Shown piece after piece: positions 27,302 to 35,972 of a stretch of DNA of 64,000 nucleotides. How positions within the stretch are numbered: the stretch's first letter is position 1; every line of letters begins with the position of its first letter. The stretch is from NCBI GenBank assembly GCA_036273715.1, contig DASUHB010000011.1:154473-218472 (forward strand), read 5' to 3'. The position numbers and the translations under genes were made by a program. The stretch comes from Gemmatimonadaceae bacterium (GTDB lineage Bacteria > Gemmatimonadota > Gemmatimonadetes > Gemmatimonadales > Gemmatimonadaceae). A model generated the notes under the pieces. It ran no database searches. It was not told the DNA's origin and was given only the letters and a program-made list of their open reading frames with translations.

Positions 27302-28030
27302 TCACGGTTTGACCGCGAGCCGCCCCGAGTAGTCGATGCGGTCCAGCAAAATCGGCGGGTCGTGTTCCGCCAGATAACGATCGACAGCATCGCGCGCACC
27401 CCGCCAGTGCCCATAGTCGTCCAGGAGCAGGACCCCTCGAGACGCCAGCAACGGATACAAATGCGTGAGCTCGTGGTACGTCGACTCGTAGAAATCCGTG
27501 TCGAGACGCAGGATCGCGATGCGCTCCGGCATCGTGCCGGGGAGCGTGTCCTCCACCTTGCCCTTGACGAAGCGCAGCCTGGACTCGGGATAGCCGGTGG
27601 CCTCGACGTTCCGGCGCACGTCGTCGAGCGGCGCATAGTTCCATGCGTTGTGGCCGTCCTGCTGCGACCGCTCCCAGCGGCGGCGCGCGGCGCGATTGCC
27701 GCGGTTGATGTCGCGCTCCGTGGGCTCGCTCATGCCTTCGTACGTGTCGTAGAGCCACAGGGTGCGGCTCGTGTCGCCTAACTCGAGCAGCGTGAGCGCC
27801 GCGGCCATCATGCTTCCGCCGCGCCACACGCCACACTCGACGATGTCGCCGGCGACGCCGTGCCGCACGACGTACCGGACCGCCTGCCGCAGAGCGTACA
27901 CGCGCTCGATCGACGTGAGCGTGTACGGTTTACACCGCGCGTGGAGCGCGAAGAACTCGGGATCGAGGTCAGGGTGCGCGACCGGCGGTTCGGTCTTGCG
28001 AATGAGCGCGAACCCGAACCGGTCCGCCAC
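27302..28030 (-). CDS. TylF/MycF-family macrocin-O-methyltransferase-like protein
   Basis: SAM-dependent methyltransferase of at least 242 residues. Family hallmarks are DIVECGVWRGGSMM (SAM binding), LWLYDTYEGMSEPTERD, FVKGKVEDTLP, IAILRLDTDFYESTYHELTHLYP and LLLDDYGHW (metal/catalytic acids). GTG 28030 has no ribosome-binding site. CTG 28051 is in frame, would add the family-like start MLKHFLER, and has GAGGAGG eight bases upstream, so the true start is probably that CTG. Such enzymes methylate sugar or polyketide hydroxyls. Confidence 0.83.
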   Translation of the reverse strand: MADRFGFALIRKTEPPVAHPDLDPEFFALHARCKPYTLTSIERVYALRQAVRYVVRHGVAGDIVECGVWRGGSMMAAALTLLELGDTSRTLWLYDTYEGMSEPTERDINRGNRAARRRWERSQQDGHNAWNYAPLDDVRRNVEATGYPESRLRFVKGKVEDTLPGTMPERIAILRLDTDFYESTYHELTHLYPLLASRGVLLLDDYGHWRGARDAVDRYLAEHDPPILLDRIDYSGRLAVKP

Positions 28031-28084
28031 ACGCTCGAGAAAATGCTTCAGACGTCGTCCTCCTCAAGGAACGGGGTACGCATA

Positions 28085-28702
28085 ATGATGAACGCACGCG
28101 GTCTGTCGGTCGAGGCGGCTGGTCCGAGTTCCGCACCGCCGTCGGCGCCCGCGCGGTCCGAGGTCCCGGTCACCCTCCGGCTCCTCGCAGGACTCGGCGG
28201 CGCCTTCCTGCTCACGATCTGCCTGTTGGCGGCGCATCTCGCACTCCTGGGCGTCGTGGGCGTGGGCATCACCTGGCTCGTGCAGCGGCTGCGCCGGCGA
28301 CCGTACACGCGCAGCGTCGGGTGGGTGGGATCGGTGGTCGCGACGGGTGTCGTGTTCCTCGCGACCTTCATCATCCATACGTCGAGCGTCCGGGGCAGTT
28401 CGTTCGACGCGCTCATGACGCAGGCGGCGCAGCAGCAGAAGCAGCAATCGCGCAAGCAGTCCACCTTCCTGCGGCAGCTCGTGCCGGGGCTCCAGCCGAA
28501 CCCGGCATCGGATTCGCTGTCGCAGCGTCTGGTCCAATCGCGCACGTTCGTCGTGCTGACGCTGGGGGTTATGGGGCTCATGGCCGCCGGGATGGCGGGC
28601 GTGCTGCTCGGCACGCTCGGGTGGGCGATGGCGACGATAGTGCTGTTCGCGCTCTTTGCGCGGTGGACGTTCGGGTCGCCGGCGGCCGCGCCGCCTGCCT
28701 AA
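28085..28702 (+). CDS. Multi-pass membrane protein, unknown
   Basis: Protein of 205 residues with an N-terminal Pro/Ala/Ser-rich stretch, two early helices (FLLTICLLAAHLALLGVVGVGI; VGSVVATGVVFLATFII), a Gln-rich soluble loop (QAAQQQKQQSRKQS) and two C-terminal helices. No family recognised. ATG 28085 or 28088, with AAGGA upstream. It is divergent from the TylF-type gene and its stop shares CTAA with the convergent PP-loop gene. Confidence 0.65.
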   Translation: MMNARGLSVEAAGPSSAPPSAPARSEVPVTLRLLAGLGGAFLLTICLLAAHLALLGVVGVGITWLVQRLRRRPYTRSVGWVGSVVATGVVFLATFIIHTSSVRGSSFDALMTQAAQQQKQQSRKQSTFLRQLVPGLQPNPASDSLSQRLVQSRTFVVLTLGVMGLMAAGMAGVLLGTLGWAMATIVLFALFARWTFGSPAAAPPA

Positions 28703-29856
28703 CGGGACGATTCGAGCCGGCGGCGCAGCAGCCGGCGGATGACGGCGGCCGCGTACTCGCGGGCGTGTCGCGCGCGGTCCCGCCAGAGCGCGCGCTTGCT
28801 GCGGGCGAGGAGCGCCCGCACGGCGGCGGCGACGTCCGGCCGCAGGCCCATGGCGAGCGCGCGCTCGTAGCGCTCGAACACGAGCGGGTCTTTGATCCGC
28901 GGGACCTCGGCGATGCGCGCCGCCAGCGTCGCCGGCGGCTCGAACGTGCGGAAGTGCTCGAGCACGCCTAACCCGGCCAACACCACCTGGTTCCGGATGC
29001 ACTTTTCACAGCGCGAACAGTTGAGCTGGTCCGGCCGGTTCGCCCAACAGACGCGCAGGAAGCGGCGCACGAGCGGCTCATCCCGCAGCACGCGCAGTTT
29101 GTCTCCACGACTGAGCTCGCCGCCCACGTGCTCGATCGTCAGCCCGTTCCCGCTCCACAGCGGGTCGAGCTGCCAGGCCGAACCCCAGGGATGCCAGCCG
29201 CCGTGGTAGAACGACGCCGAGATGAGCATCGTGGCCGACTCGTCGGCAAGCAGGTGGCCGATGGCGGCGAGCGCGCCGCCGTGTGTGCGGTCCCACGAAG
29301 CAACCCGAAACGCCGGGACCGTGCGGAGATTGGTCCGCACCACGATGGCGCGCGCGCCTAACACACCGGCAATGTCGCGCAGGTTCTGCTCCACCGCGGT
29401 CGCCCGCGCGACGTCGGTGAGCGGCATGTCGAACCCATGGACGAACACGAGGTCGTCCACGCGGCGGCCCGACGCCAGCAGCGTGTAGAACGAATCCACG
29501 CCGCCGCCAAAGCAGAGCGCCGTCCGGCCCGCCGCCGGCCGGTGCGGATTCGCCTCGACACGCATCGTGTCGACGCGCGGCAACACGCGGTCGTACCCCC
29601 ACCAGCGATGCGTGATGTCAAGGACCTTGCGCAGCGATTCGGCGAAGGCCGCGTCGACCGCGCCTGTCGTGTCGAGCCGCAACCCGCGTGAGGCAGACGG
29701 AATGAGAAACGCCGCCACGAACGCCTCGACCGACGGGCGCAGCGGCACGTCGTCGGACTCGAACCAGACCTCGGCGCCGTCGACGACGGCAGACACGCGC
29801 GCTGATGTGGTCGTCGTCCGGCATTGGACGGCGGAAACCGACAGGGAGCCCGGCAT
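28699..29856 (-). CDS. PP-loop ATPase-like protein (QueC/adenine-nucleotide alpha-hydrolase fold)
   Basis: Protein of 385 residues. The centre carries a PP-loop, ALCFGGGVDSFYTLLAS, a variant of SGGxDS. The C-terminal half has a cysteine cluster LNCSRCEKCIRNQ (CxxCxxC) as in zinc-binding PP-loop enzymes. The N-terminal about 100 residues look like a separate beta-rich domain. This suggests ATP-dependent adenylation of a carboxylate or amide, but the substrate is unknown. Start ATG 29856 has only a weak upstream AAGG. Nearby TylF-type methyltransferase and membrane protein may be partners. Confidence 0.65.
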   Translation of the reverse strand: MPGSLSVSAVQCRTTTTSARVSAVVDGAEVWFESDDVPLRPSVEAFVAAFLIPSASRGLRLDTTGAVDAAFAESLRKVLDITHRWWGYDRVLPRVDTMRVEANPHRPAAGRTALCFGGGVDSFYTLLASGRRVDDLVFVHGFDMPLTDVARATAVEQNLRDIAGVLGARAIVVRTNLRTVPAFRVASWDRTHGGALAAIGHLLADESATMLISASFYHGGWHPWGSAWQLDPLWSGNGLTIEHVGGELSRGDKLRVLRDEPLVRRFLRVCWANRPDQLNCSRCEKCIRNQVVLAGLGVLEHFRTFEPPATLAARIAEVPRIKDPLVFERYERALAMGLRPDVAAAVRALLARSKRALWRDRARHAREYAAAVIRRLLRRRLESSR

Positions 29857-30131
29857 TTGAGGGAATGATGCCTTACGGAGGCGCGGTGATGGCGGGAGTG
29901 CGGAAGGCAAGAGGCGGGCCGACCGGCGACCGCGTGCTGCAAGGCGTCCGGTTTCGGCATGGCAAATCCCGAAATCGGTCAGCCGAAGAACAAGCCTACG
30001 TGCGAAGATTGTGCGGCGCAACGCGTTGCGGGCCCGTGCGTCTGGCGCGCATCGTGTAACGCGACTCCCGGCGATCTGCCGCGGTTTCTCGCGGATCGCC
30101 CCACCCATCGCCAAGCGCACCGAGGATCAGC

Positions 30132-32645
30132 ATGGACTCGTTGTTGAAGGACACGCGCGTTGCGTTCCGCATGCTGCGCAAGAACCCAGCATTCGCGCTC
30201 ACGGCGATCGTCACGTTAGCACTCGGCATTGGCGCGAGCACAGCGATCTTTTCGGTGGTGAACGCCGTACTGCTGCGCCCGCTGCCGTACACGCAGCCGG
30301 ATCGGCTGGCGATCATCTGGGGCGACATGCGCAATCGGAACGTGACCAACTTTCCGATGTCGCCAGCCAATTTCCGCGACCTCCGTGCGACCACCAAGAC
30401 GTTTTCCGCCCTGGCGGGCGTGAGCATGTCCAAGATTCCGGTTGGCGGCGACGGATACGAGACGGAGCAGGTACCGGCGGCCTTCGTGACGACGAACCTG
30501 TTCTCGGTGCTCGGGATACGCGTGGTGATGGGCCGGGATTTCGTGGACGCGGATGCGACGCCGCAGGCGCAGCCGCCTAACGGCGCCACCGCTGGCCAGG
30601 CCGCGTCCCAGGGGCCGCCGCTGCCGGCGATGATGATCCTGTCGTACGAGTTCTGGAAGCGCCGCTACGGCGGCGACGCCAGCGTCATCGGGAAGAGTGT
30701 GGAGCTGGGTGGGCTCAAGGCGCAGGTGGTCGGCGTGGCGCAGCCGGGATCGGAGCTCCTGTTCACGCCTGCCGCGGGCATCGAGCGCACACCGGACGTG
30801 TACGTGGCGCAGCGCATCGACTTTGGGGACAATTCGGCGGCGTCGCGCATCAACGTGTTCCTGCGGGTGGTGGGCCGTCTCGCGCCCGGCGCGACGCTCG
30901 CCCAGGCGCGACAGGAGATGGACGCCTTCGCCGCCAACCTGCGCGCGCAGTTCGCGATCTTCAACACGGCCGGCCTCGCCATGCGCGTGGAGCCGATGCA
31001 CGCCGACCTGGTGTCGGGTGAGCGCCCGGCGATCCTCGCGCTGATGGGCGCGGTGGCGTTCGTGCTGCTCATCGCGTGCGCCAACGTCGCCAATCTGCTC
31101 CTCGTGCGCGCGTCGAGCCGCGAGCGCGAGCTGGCGATCCGCTCAGCGTTAGGCGGATCGCGCGTCCGGCTGGTGCGGCAGATGATGCTCGAAAGCCTGC
31201 TCCTGGGCGGCAGCGGCGCGCTGGTGGGCCTCTGGGCGGCTGCGTTAGGCATCACGGTGCTCGTCCGCCTGGCGCCGGCCGGCCTGCCGCGCCTCGACGC
31301 CATCCGGATCGACCCGCCCGTGCTCGGCTTCACGGTGGTGGCGGGGCTCCTCTCGGTGCTGGTGTTCGGCACGGTCCCGGCGCTCCGCGCGTCGCGGCCC
31401 GATTTGATGGACGTGCTCCGCGCGAGCGGCCGCACCACGGGACAGCGCGCCGGCGCGCTCATGCGCAACGGCGTCGTCGTGGCCGAGGTGGCGCTGTCGC
31501 TCGTGCTGCTCATCGGGTGCGGCCTCATGGTCCGTTCGTTTGTGGCGCTCGAGCAAACGAATCCCGGTTTCGATTCCGGCGGGCTGCTGACCTTTTTCGC
31601 GACCCCGACCCGCCCAACACCGGTCGGGCCTAACGCGGCACGGCAGCGCGCCACCTTCGTCAGAACGTTCGCCGACCGGCTGCGCGCCATTCCCGGCGTG
31701 CAATCGGCGACCGCCGTCTCGCAACTGCCGCTCGAGGGCAACATCGGCAACGCGCGATGGGGCACGGCCGAAGCGCTCACCGATGCCGCCAAATTCAGGC
31801 AGGCGAACGTCCACGTCGTGATTCCCGGCTATTTCGCGACCATGCGGACGCGTCTCATCGCCGGACGCGATTTCTCGGAAGTGGACGACGACACCGCCGC
31901 CAAGACCATCATCATCGATGACAAGCTCGCCGCCCTCGCGTTCCCCGGGCAGAATGCCGTGGGGCAGCGTTTGCTGGCGCGCATCGTGACGGACGTGCCG
32001 TTGTGGTACACGGTGATCGGCGTGGTTGCGCACGAGCGCGACGAATCGCTGGCGACGGAGGGTCGCGAGGTGCTGTTCCTGAGCGATGGCGAGGTCGGGT
32101 CGGGCGCCGTCGCCCGTTGGGTCCTGCGCACGACCGGCGACCCGGCGGCGCTCGCCCCCCTCGTGCGCGCGACCGTACACGACTTCGACCCGACGATGTC
32201 GATCGCCGAGCTCCAGCCGATGCAGCGCTTCGTCGACGAGGCCGAGGCGCCCACGAAGTTTGCGTTAGCCCTGATCGGCACGTTCGCCGGCATTGCCATC
32301 ATCCTGGCCGCGGTCGGCTTGTACGGCGTGTTGTCCACGGTCGTGCGCCAACGCACCGCGGAAATCGGCATGCGCATGGCGTTCGGCGCGCCGAGCCAGA
32401 GCATCTTTGCGTTGGTCATCGCGCAGGGCGTGCGCCTGAGCGCGATCGGCATTGTGTTCGGCCTGGTGGCCGCGGTCCTGCTCACGCGCGCGATGTCAAC
32501 GATGCTCGTGGGCGTCCGCCCAACGGATCCCGCCACCTACATCGCGATTTCGATCGTGTTCCTGCTGGTGGCGACCGCGGCGGCGTGGCTGCCCGCCCGA
32601 CGCGCCGCCGCGCTCGATCCGACCATCGCCCTGCGCGACGAGTGA
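30132..32645 (+). CDS. ADOP-family FtsX/MacB-like permease (no prefix domain)
   Basis: Permease of 837 residues with the duplicated FtsX/MacB layout. The first unit begins DTRVAFRMLRKNPAFALTAIVTLALGIGASTAIFSVVNA, with NVANLLLVRASSRERELAIRSALGGSRVRLVRQ. The second ends QRTAEIGMRMAFGAPSQSIFALVIAQG and PARRAAALDPTIALRDE. A Gln/Pro/Ala-rich insert (PQAQPPNGATAGQAASQGPP) interrupts the first periplasmic domain. No PadR neighbour and no prefix domain. Convergent with the M1-like peptidase 11 bp away. Confidence 0.87.
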   Translation: MDSLLKDTRVAFRMLRKNPAFALTAIVTLALGIGASTAIFSVVNAVLLRPLPYTQPDRLAIIWGDMRNRNVTNFPMSPANFRDLRATTKTFSALAGVSMSKIPVGGDGYETEQVPAAFVTTNLFSVLGIRVVMGRDFVDADATPQAQPPNGATAGQAASQGPPLPAMMILSYEFWKRRYGGDASVIGKSVELGGLKAQVVGVAQPGSELLFTPAAGIERTPDVYVAQRIDFGDNSAASRINVFLRVVGRLAPGATLAQARQEMDAFAANLRAQFAIFNTAGLAMRVEPMHADLVSGERPAILALMGAVAFVLLIACANVANLLLVRASSRERELAIRSALGGSRVRLVRQMMLESLLLGGSGALVGLWAAALGITVLVRLAPAGLPRLDAIRIDPPVLGFTVVAGLLSVLVFGTVPALRASRPDLMDVLRASGRTTGQRAGALMRNGVVVAEVALSLVLLIGCGLMVRSFVALEQTNPGFDSGGLLTFFATPTRPTPVGPNAARQRATFVRTFADRLRAIPGVQSATAVSQLPLEGNIGNARWGTAEALTDAAKFRQANVHVVIPGYFATMRTRLIAGRDFSEVDDDTAAKTIIIDDKLAALAFPGQNAVGQRLLARIVTDVPLWYTVIGVVAHERDESLATEGREVLFLSDGEVGSGAVARWVLRTTGDPAALAPLVRATVHDFDPTMSIAELQPMQRFVDEAEAPTKFALALIGTFAGIAIILAAVGLYGVLSTVVRQRTAEIGMRMAFGAPSQSIFALVIAQGVRLSAIGIVFGLVAAVLLTRAMSTMLVGVRPTDPATYIAISIVFLLVATAAAWLPARRAAALDPTIALRDE

Positions 32646-32656
32646 ACGCGCCGGGG

Positions 32657-34690
32657 TTACGGCGCCGCCGTCCACACGAGATGCGTCTCATCGAGTTCGG
32701 GAAATTCGCCGTGCGGGTCGATCTGGACGCGCGTGATCGCCGGCTCGCGCGACACGTGCACGACGTACGTGCGCGCGCCGTGCAGCCAGACGTCCACCGG
32801 CACGTCGATCCGCTGGGTGGCATTGCCGGCCCGCGTCACGACTAACGGAACGGGCATGGGCGCCAACCCGCGATCCTCGATCGTGATCGCGACCGAGTCG
32901 CCATCGGGCGTGACTGAAGCGATGGCCTGATCGAGCGGCCACGCCCGATAGAACCACGTGACCCAGAACCACGACAGATCGCGTCCGGCCACATTGTCGA
33001 ACGTATTGAAGAAGTCGACCGGGTAGGGATGCCGATCGATCCACCGATGGCCGTACTCGCGGAGCGCCTGGTGGAACTTGTCGGCGCCCATCACGGCGCG
33101 CAGAGCGGCGAGCACCTGTGCGGTCTTGTCGTAGTAGTTGATGACGTAGAGGTCGTTGTCGGAGAGGTCGCCCCAGCGCATGAGCGGTTGGTCGAGACCG
33201 TTCCGCAGCGCGCCGAGATAGAGGCTGCGCTGGCCGGGCTCGGAATCGTTAGGCCGGCCGCCCTGGCGCGGTTCCCCGTACAGCACGCGCATGCACTGCG
33301 CGACGTCGAATTGCGTGAGGCCCTCGTCCATCCACGGGTGCCGGGTCTCGTTCGATCCGACCTGCATCGGGAACCACATGTGCCCGGTCTCGTGCATCAG
33401 GTCGCCCGCGAGCGACAACGTGTCGGCCCACGACTGCATGAGCGTCATCATCGGGTATTCCATGCCGCCGCCCTGGATCACGCCTTCCATGGACGTCATC
33501 TGCGGCCAGGGATAGGGCCAGAGCCAGGCCGACAATTGCTCGATCGCGTCGCGCGTGAAGCGCGCTCCGCCTAACGACCAGGCGGCGGCCTTGGGCGTGA
33601 GACGGAAGAAGCTGTTGATGGCGACCGTGTCGGGCGGCGCGCCGCTGTCGTGCGGAACCAGGGCGCGGGTCGCGTCCCACGCGTACTGGTCGCTCGTGCC
33701 CCATGCAAAATCGCGAACGTCGCGCGCCGTGTAGTGCCACGTCGCGCGGCCCGTGCCCGGCGCCAACGCCGCGGCCGCGTCGGCGCCCGGCGTGAGCACG
33801 CGGACCACCCGTCCTGTGTGCCGCGCCTCGGCCAACCGGGCGCGCGTCCGCGCCGAATAGACCGATGAATCCGCCAGCAGGCCGGTCGCGCCCACCACCC
33901 AACCGTGCGGTACCGTTAGGCGCACGTCGTAATCGGCCGGGTCCATGTAGAATTCGGCGCCGCTGAGATACGGATCGGTGACCCAGCCATTCACATCGTC
34001 GTACACGGCGAGCTGCGGATACCAGTAGCCCATGTAGAACACGTGGCCATCGCGTCCCTCACGGCCGTCGGACGGCGTCGGCGCCGGCGAATACGACCAC
34101 GCGAACGCGAGGTGCGCGCTGTCGCCCGGAAGCACGGGAGCGGGCAGTCGGATCCACATCACGGTGCCATCGACCGCATAGCCGGGCCGCGTTTTGTCCG
34201 ATGAGGCGGTGAGCGCGCGACCCGACACGGCGACGCGCGAGAGCGTCACCCCGCCGGTGATCGGCAGCCTGCCGCGTCGCGGGCTGCCCGGGGCAAACAC
34301 GTTCTGACGCAGATACACGGCAAGCGCCCGCAGCGTGTCGGGCGAGCGATTCAGATAGACCACCGACTCGCGTCCCGTTAGGCGCGAGGCGGAGGGATCG
34401 AGCGAGGCGTCGATGCGATACCGCGCGTGCTGCACCCAGTTCGATGCACCCGGCTCGCCGGTGCGCGTGCGCGTGCCGCGCGCCACGGCCCGGCTGAATG
34501 CCGCCGACTCGAACACGGGACCGGGCAGCGGGCGGCCGGACCGCACGGTGGCAGCGGGGTCGACGACCGGCGACGGCCTCGACTGCGCCGGCAGACTGAG
34601 CGCGGCCATTGAAAGCGCCGCGAGCGTGGCCGCAAAACGAGCGGCAGCACGAGCGAACACGGCAGCAACGGACAAGCGATTTGCGCGCAC
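32657..34690 (-). CDS. Secreted M1-family (gluzincin) metallopeptidase
   Basis: Exported protein of about 677 residues. GTG 34690 has TTGGAG six bases upstream; TTG 34702 is an alternative. A signal peptide ends near SLPAQS. The M1 features are an exopeptidase-like loop GGGMEYP, zinc motif HETGH (bases 33380-33394), and the downstream glutamate in WMDEGLTQF. The N-terminal beta domain carries the usual ARYRIDASLDPSASRLTGRESVVYLN. The family releases N-terminal amino acids; a scavenging role outside the cytoplasm is inferred. Confidence 0.87.
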   Translation of the reverse strand: MRANRLSVAAVFARAAARFAATLAALSMAALSLPAQSRPSPVVDPAATVRSGRPLPGPVFESAAFSRAVARGTRTRTGEPGASNWVQHARYRIDASLDPSASRLTGRESVVYLNRSPDTLRALAVYLRQNVFAPGSPRRGRLPITGGVTLSRVAVSGRALTASSDKTRPGYAVDGTVMWIRLPAPVLPGDSAHLAFAWSYSPAPTPSDGREGRDGHVFYMGYWYPQLAVYDDVNGWVTDPYLSGAEFYMDPADYDVRLTVPHGWVVGATGLLADSSVYSARTRARLAEARHTGRVVRVLTPGADAAAALAPGTGRATWHYTARDVRDFAWGTSDQYAWDATRALVPHDSGAPPDTVAINSFFRLTPKAAAWSLGGARFTRDAIEQLSAWLWPYPWPQMTSMEGVIQGGGMEYPMMTLMQSWADTLSLAGDLMHETGHMWFPMQVGSNETRHPWMDEGLTQFDVAQCMRVLYGEPRQGGRPNDSEPGQRSLYLGALRNGLDQPLMRWGDLSDNDLYVINYYDKTAQVLAALRAVMGADKFHQALREYGHRWIDRHPYPVDFFNTFDNVAGRDLSWFWVTWFYRAWPLDQAIASVTPDGDSVAITIEDRGLAPMPVPLVVTRAGNATQRIDVPVDVWLHGARTYVVHVSREPAITRVQIDPHGEFPELDETHLVWTAAP

Positions 34691-34865
34691 CAAGGGCTCC
34701 AAGATCGTGAATGGATGTAGACCGCGGGCGACTCATTTTGGACCGCGGCGCGCCGTCTCGCAATCGTTCTGTGGGGCACGCGCCGCTCGACGCTCACCGG
34801 ACATTGACACCTGGCGCGGTGATGCCGCGTAGGGGATCTTGGGCTTGACCATCCGAGGAGGCCAC

Positions 34866-35156
34866 ATGAACGGCGAGCAGATCATGACGGTGGTCTGTGT
34901 TGCGGTGATCACCTTCGGCGTGTCGGTCTGCATGATCGCCGCAGCGTTGTCGGCGCGCGCACGGGCGAAGCTCAAGAGCGGCTCGGTGGACACGAGCGGC
35001 ATGGTGTCGCGGCTCGATCGCATCGAGCAGTCATTGGAGAGCGTCGCGGTGGAGGTCGAACGCGTGAGTGAGGCGCAGCGATTTACGGCGCGTCTCCTGG
35101 CCGAGCGCCGGGATGGCGCCCTGGCACAACTTCCGGCGGTGGAGGACCGGCGATGA
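34866..35156 (+). CDS. Small membrane-anchored coiled-coil protein (paralogue 1)
   Basis: Protein of 96 residues with a perfect GAGGAGG upstream of ATG 34866. An N-terminal helix (MTVVCVAVITFGVSVCMIAAAL) is followed by a cytoplasmic coiled-coil, RLDRIEQSLESVAVEVERVSEAQRF in the core. It overlaps the next gene by ATGA and is clearly paralogous to it. Function unknown; the LiaF-like gene that follows suggests envelope stress. Confidence 0.75.
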   Translation: MNGEQIMTVVCVAVITFGVSVCMIAAALSARARAKLKSGSVDTSGMVSRLDRIEQSLESVAVEVERVSEAQRFTARLLAERRDGALAQLPAVEDRR

Positions 35157-35449
35157 CTGAAAGCATGTTGACCGACCTGCTCACGTTTTTGTTTGGCCTC
35201 GGCTGCTTGATCGCGTTCACGCGTGTCGTGACTGCGTTTTTGGGCCGCAAGCGGCCGACGGCGCCGGCGCCGGACACCACGGCGCTCGAGGCGCGGTTGT
35301 CGCGGATCGAGCAGATCGTCGAATCCACCGCGATCGAAGTGGAGCGTGTGACGGAGTCACAGCGATTCATGGTCAACGTTTTCTCGCAGCGTCCCGCCGA
35401 TCCGACGGCCTTGCCGCGACCCGCGGCGCGCGTCACCACGCCGCACTGA
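35153..35449 (+). CDS. Small membrane-anchored coiled-coil protein (paralogue 2)
   Basis: Protein of 98 residues with one N-terminal helix (LLTFLFGLGCLIAFTRVVTAFL) and the coiled-coil RLSRIEQIVESTAIEVERVT-ESQRF, matching the preceding protein position for position. The start ATG overlaps the upstream stop. The two probably form hetero- or homo-oligomers through the coil. One base separates it from the LiaF-like gene. Confidence 0.75.
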   Translation: MTESMLTDLLTFLFGLGCLIAFTRVVTAFLGRKRPTAPAPDTTALEARLSRIEQIVESTAIEVERVTESQRFMVNVFSQRPADPTALPRPAARVTTPH

Positions 35450-35450
35450 C

Positions 35451-35972
35451 ATGCGGGGAGCGCCGAGCCGCATCCTTCCGTTAGGCATCATGGCGGCCGC
35501 GCCGGCTGCCGGTGCGGAGGCGCCCGCGGGTCCCGTGCTCGTCGCCGACGATCGCGTGCCGGCGCGGTCGGGCCTGTCCGCGGTCATGTCGCACATTTCG
35601 CGGTGCGGGCGGTGGGAGCTGCCCCGGGTGACGCGTGTGGCGTCGTTCATGGGACAGGTGGACCTGGATCTGACGCAGGTCGCGCTCGCGCCCGGTGTGT
35701 CATCGATCGAGATCTTGTGCGTGCTCGGGGAGGTGAAGATCGTGGTGCCGCACACGATTCGGGTCGTGTGCGAGGGCAACCCGAACATGGGCGAGTTCGA
35801 GATCAAGACCTCGGCGGGGTCGCTCGCGTCGCCGGATGCGCCGCTGGTCCGGATCAGCGGCACCGCGTTCGCGGGCTCGGTGCACGTGCGCGTGGTGGAT
35901 CCGACTGCGACGCCGTGGTGGAAGACGTGGCTGCTCGAGCGCCGCCGGCGCGCCGGGCGCCTAACGGACTAA
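35451..35972 (+). CDS. LiaF/cell-wall-active-antibiotic-response-like protein
   Basis: Protein of 173 residues. The middle resembles the LiaF C-terminal beta-helix domain (TRVASFMGQVDLDLTQVALAPGVSSIEILCVLGEVKIVVPH, then an NMGEF turn). LiaF proteins modulate LiaRS-type envelope-stress sensing in Firmicutes, but the family also occurs as stand-alone proteins. There is no membrane domain here. Third gene of a tightly packed operon with the two coiled-coil proteins. Its stop shares CTAA with the convergent permease. Confidence 0.7.
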   Translation: MRGAPSRILPLGIMAAAPAAGAEAPAGPVLVADDRVPARSGLSAVMSHISRCGRWELPRVTRVASFMGQVDLDLTQVALAPGVSSIEILCVLGEVKIVVPHTIRVVCEGNPNMGEFEIKTSAGSLASPDAPLVRISGTAFAGSVHVRVVDPTATPWWKTWLLERRRRAGRLTD

